NCBI RefSeq assembly: GCF_000188695.1 | Contig: NW_004754906.1 | Location: 23,628-51,127, forward strand | Length of the DNA stretch: 27,500 nucleotides | Reading direction: 5' to 3' | DNA from: Salpingoeca rosetta | Taxonomy: Eukaryota > Opisthokonta > Choanoflagellata > Craspedida > Salpingoecidae | Shown here: in pieces, positions 25,751-27,500 of the stretch | How the letters are laid out: the number at the start of each line of letters is the position of its first letter | Position numbering within the stretch: the stretch's first letter is position 1 | The notes under the pieces: generated by a model | The model's database searches: none | Seen by the model: the letters and a program-made list of their open reading frames with translations, nothing else | Told to the model about the DNA's origin: nothing | Translations under genes and position numbers: made by a program

Positions 25751-27500
25751 AACCTTCCTTGCAGTGTGCTACGTTGTCTTTGCAACTCAGGGTGCTTTGC
25801 TTGCAAGCAAGGCGTCCTGTATTTGTTGCGCTCATGGCGTACTTTTTTTGTTCACGTACTCCCACTCGCACGTACCAACCCCCATCCCACCACCTCCTTG
25901 GTCAACAGACGGTGATGGACGTGCTTGAAGCGGTGCCCAAGAGCAAGACCCAGCACGTACGCGCACTCCTCAGCAACGTTGTCAAGACAGCACATGACAG
26001 CGTTCCAAAGGTGTGTGCTCCTGTGTGATCCCCTGACCACACACTCTCTTGGTCGCACATGCACCCCCTAGTCTTCCCCTTTTGTCACCACCCCCTTCCC
26101 AGTCCCTAATCACTCACCCCTTGCAACTGTGCAGGCGCGCGCGGTGATGGATTACGTGCCGAGCGTTTACGACGAGAATGCACTCGCGCTGAAGAAAGGA
26201 GATGTGGTTGTTCTGTTGGACAACAACACCAAGGGCTGGTGGCGGGGACAGGTTGGCACACGTGTCGGCGTGTTCCCCCACACTTACGTCGGTACGTATT
26301 ACCTGCACAGTGGAAAGTGGTTTGAATATGCACACACGCACGCACACACACACGCACACAGAGAACTGCATACACGCACACACGCACACGCACACACACA
26401 CACACACACAACTGCATACACACACAACTGCATACACACACAACTGCATACACACACACATACTTTCTCGCTCACACCTCCTCCCTCCTCACCATGAACA
26501 TCTGTAGAACTGCTGCAGTCGCCCGAATCAGATGACAGCGAACACGGCGGTGATGACGAGGATCGTGCTGATGCTGAACGTACGAGCAGTGCACAGACGA
26601 CAGCAGCCACAACTACAGCAACCGCTGGCAGTCCACGAAGGTATGGGACCGCTTTGCACTGCACTGCGCTGGTGTTGCACATGTCTCTCACAAAGCACAC
26701 ATTGACAGGCACACATTATGTACACATGCACACTAAATGGCAGCCACATTTTCATGCTTCTCATGTCAATTCTGCACCTGCTCACGTGTGCGTGTGTATG
26801 TATGTATATGTGTGTGTGTGTGCACAGAAGACTTGATCGGACGCACACAAATCCATTCCTGGCAAGCGACAGCGTTGAGATTGACACAACGCTGGCAGAG
26901 GCGGCCGCGCAGCTGTTCTTCACGGGCGGCGACGGTGGTGATGATGATGAGGAGCAGGGGGGAGAGCGAGCGAGCGACGAAGACAACCGAGGAGAAGAAG
27001 ATGAAGGAGAAGAGATGAGCGAAGAGGAGCAGCTGCACCATGATGGCGATGAAGACCACGAGCAGGCGGAGGACGCGTTCATGGTCAACGGCGACAATGG
27101 CGATGGTGAAGAAGAAGCAGAGGCGGTGAGTGGCGGAGAGGACGAAGAAGAGGAGGAAGCACGTGTGGACACGGAAGACAAACCTGGCGATGACGACGTT
27201 GAGGAAGCAAGCAGCGAACAGAACCATGAAGCGAAACAAGACGACGAGGAAGACGAAGAGGAAGACCATCAGGAGGAGAAGGAAGAACACACGAAAGAGG
27301 AGGAGGAAGAAGAAGAAGACGAGGAGGGAGAGGAACAGCAAGATGCGCCCACCGCCGATGGCCCGACCAAACAGCAGCAGGAGGCGGAACACGTTGGGGG
27401 TGCAATGGCCAATGGCCGAGAGGAGGAGCAGCCAGAGCCAACACAGCGTGACGACGAAGAAGGACATGATGATGATGATGATGATGAGCACCTGGGCCGT
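23985..27500 (+). CDS. Ankyrin-repeat + SH3 scaffold, ANKS1/CASKIN group (3' partial)
   Basis: Exons: 23985-24073, 24247-24490, 24692-24766, 24896-24991, 25147-25255, 25375-25421, 25575-25658, 25909-26010, 26135-26291, 26508-26640, 26828-27500 and beyond; 603 residues in the window. The start MGREDELMKAAQSGN matches the ANKS1/CASKIN N-terminus. Six ankyrin repeats (about 1-265) follow that family closely, including DVGYTALHHAALHGH, KGCCPLHLAAWSGH, GETALHMAAQHGNTEV, TPLHLAACNGHHEIV and TGTALHEAALYGRTRVVKIL. A canonical SH3 domain follows at 283-335 (ARAVMDY, WWRGQV, GVFPHTYV), as in CASKIN, not ANKS1. Residues after 336 are a long acidic, Glu/Asp-rich low-complexity region. SAM or PTB domains, if present, lie beyond the window. 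Most ankyrin exons encode about one repeat. Confidence 0.9.
24152..24245 (+). repeat. (CA)n directly before an ankyrin exon acceptor
   Basis: About 47 CA units whose end forms the CACAG acceptor of the exon at 24247, the same arrangement as at 44-163. Confidence 0.97.
25461..25545 (+). repeat. (CA)n with GCAC interruptions in ankyrin intron 6
   Basis: Fills the middle of a 153-bp intron. Read through, it would add Thr-His runs between LHE and AALYG, which the family alignment excludes. Confidence 0.95.
25660..25749 (+). repeat. (CA)n immediately after a donor
   Basis: About 44 CA units starting three bases after the junction (CAG then GTGACACA). One of the few CA arrays placed at a 5' splice site. 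Confidence 0.96.
26411..26458 (+). repeat. 16-bp tandem repeat x3 in ANK-SH3 intron 9
   Basis: Three exact copies of a 16-bp unit (ACTGCATACACACACA), embedded in a CA tract that starts near 26329. Confidence 0.95.
26828..27500 (+). other. Acidic low-complexity exon, open to the window edge
   Basis: The frame joined at 26828 stays open for 224 codons to the last base. Apart from the first 40 residues (RRLDRTHTNPFLASDS), it is dominated by Glu, Asp and Gln with GGN and GAN codon runs and ends in an Asp run. No domain is recognisable. The Leu/Phe-rich reading on the opposite strand is its antisense shadow. Confidence 0.75.

Noticed and set aside
26766..27491. Minus-strand Leu/Phe/Ile-rich frame that looks like a membrane protein
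   Set aside because: It is the exact antisense of the acidic exon of the ANK-SH3 gene; GAN-rich codons read backwards give Leu, Phe and Ser.

Overview
The window looks like nuclear DNA of a unicellular relative of animals, most likely a choanoflagellate (Salpingoeca-like). The reasons are GC-rich coding sequence, many short GT-AG introns packed with (CA)n/(GT)n microsatellites, small intergenic gaps, and a gene set that is strikingly animal-like (RIC8, arfaptin, ANKS/CASKIN-type ankyrin protein, mitoferrin, GOLPH3) next to one lineage-type multidomain receptor. The species assignment is an inference; no rRNA or other marker gene is present. All seven gene models were spliced by hand. The three multi-exon genes with least doubt, and in fact every complete gene, give a total coding length divisible by three with family motifs continuous across the junctions.

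Layout, left to right. 165-7730 (+): 3' part of a large LRR - ankyrin - ROC - COR - TIR - SAM-like protein ending in a CaaX box. Its start lies upstream of the window. 8122-10525 (-): mitoferrin, a mitochondrial iron carrier, seven exons. 11249-12393 (-): GOLPH3/Vps74, two exons. 13131-15941 (+): a compact RIC8 (synembryn), nine exons. 16216-20901 (-): SF3B2/SAP145, a U2 snRNP protein, fifteen exons. 21233-23731 (+): arfaptin (BAR domain), seven exons. 23985-27500 (+): an ankyrin-SH3 protein of the ANKS1/CASKIN group, eleven exons seen and running off the right edge. Orientation alternates, giving two convergent pairs (stops 391 and 274 bp apart) and two divergent pairs (starts 737 and 331 bp apart).

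The genes do not form one pathway. GOLPH3 and arfaptin are both trans-Golgi proteins that read PI4P; mitoferrin and SF3B2 are housekeeping genes; RIC8 is a G-alpha chaperone; the ANK-SH3 gene is a scaffold. The exceptional locus is the first one. It has an immune-receptor logic: a ligand-sensing LRR array built of near-identical 84-nt exons, a ROC-COR GTPase switch, a TIR domain that keeps the glutamate used by NAD-cleaving TIRs, and a cysteine-rich lipid-anchor tail. One LRR exon in the array (1050-1138) is out of frame and appears to be decaying.

Microsatellites fill much of the non-coding DNA. In the sense direction of each gene they are mostly GT-rich just after the 5' splice site, and some introns carry CA just before the 3' splice site. 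I saw no tRNA, rRNA, transposon, or CRISPR array.
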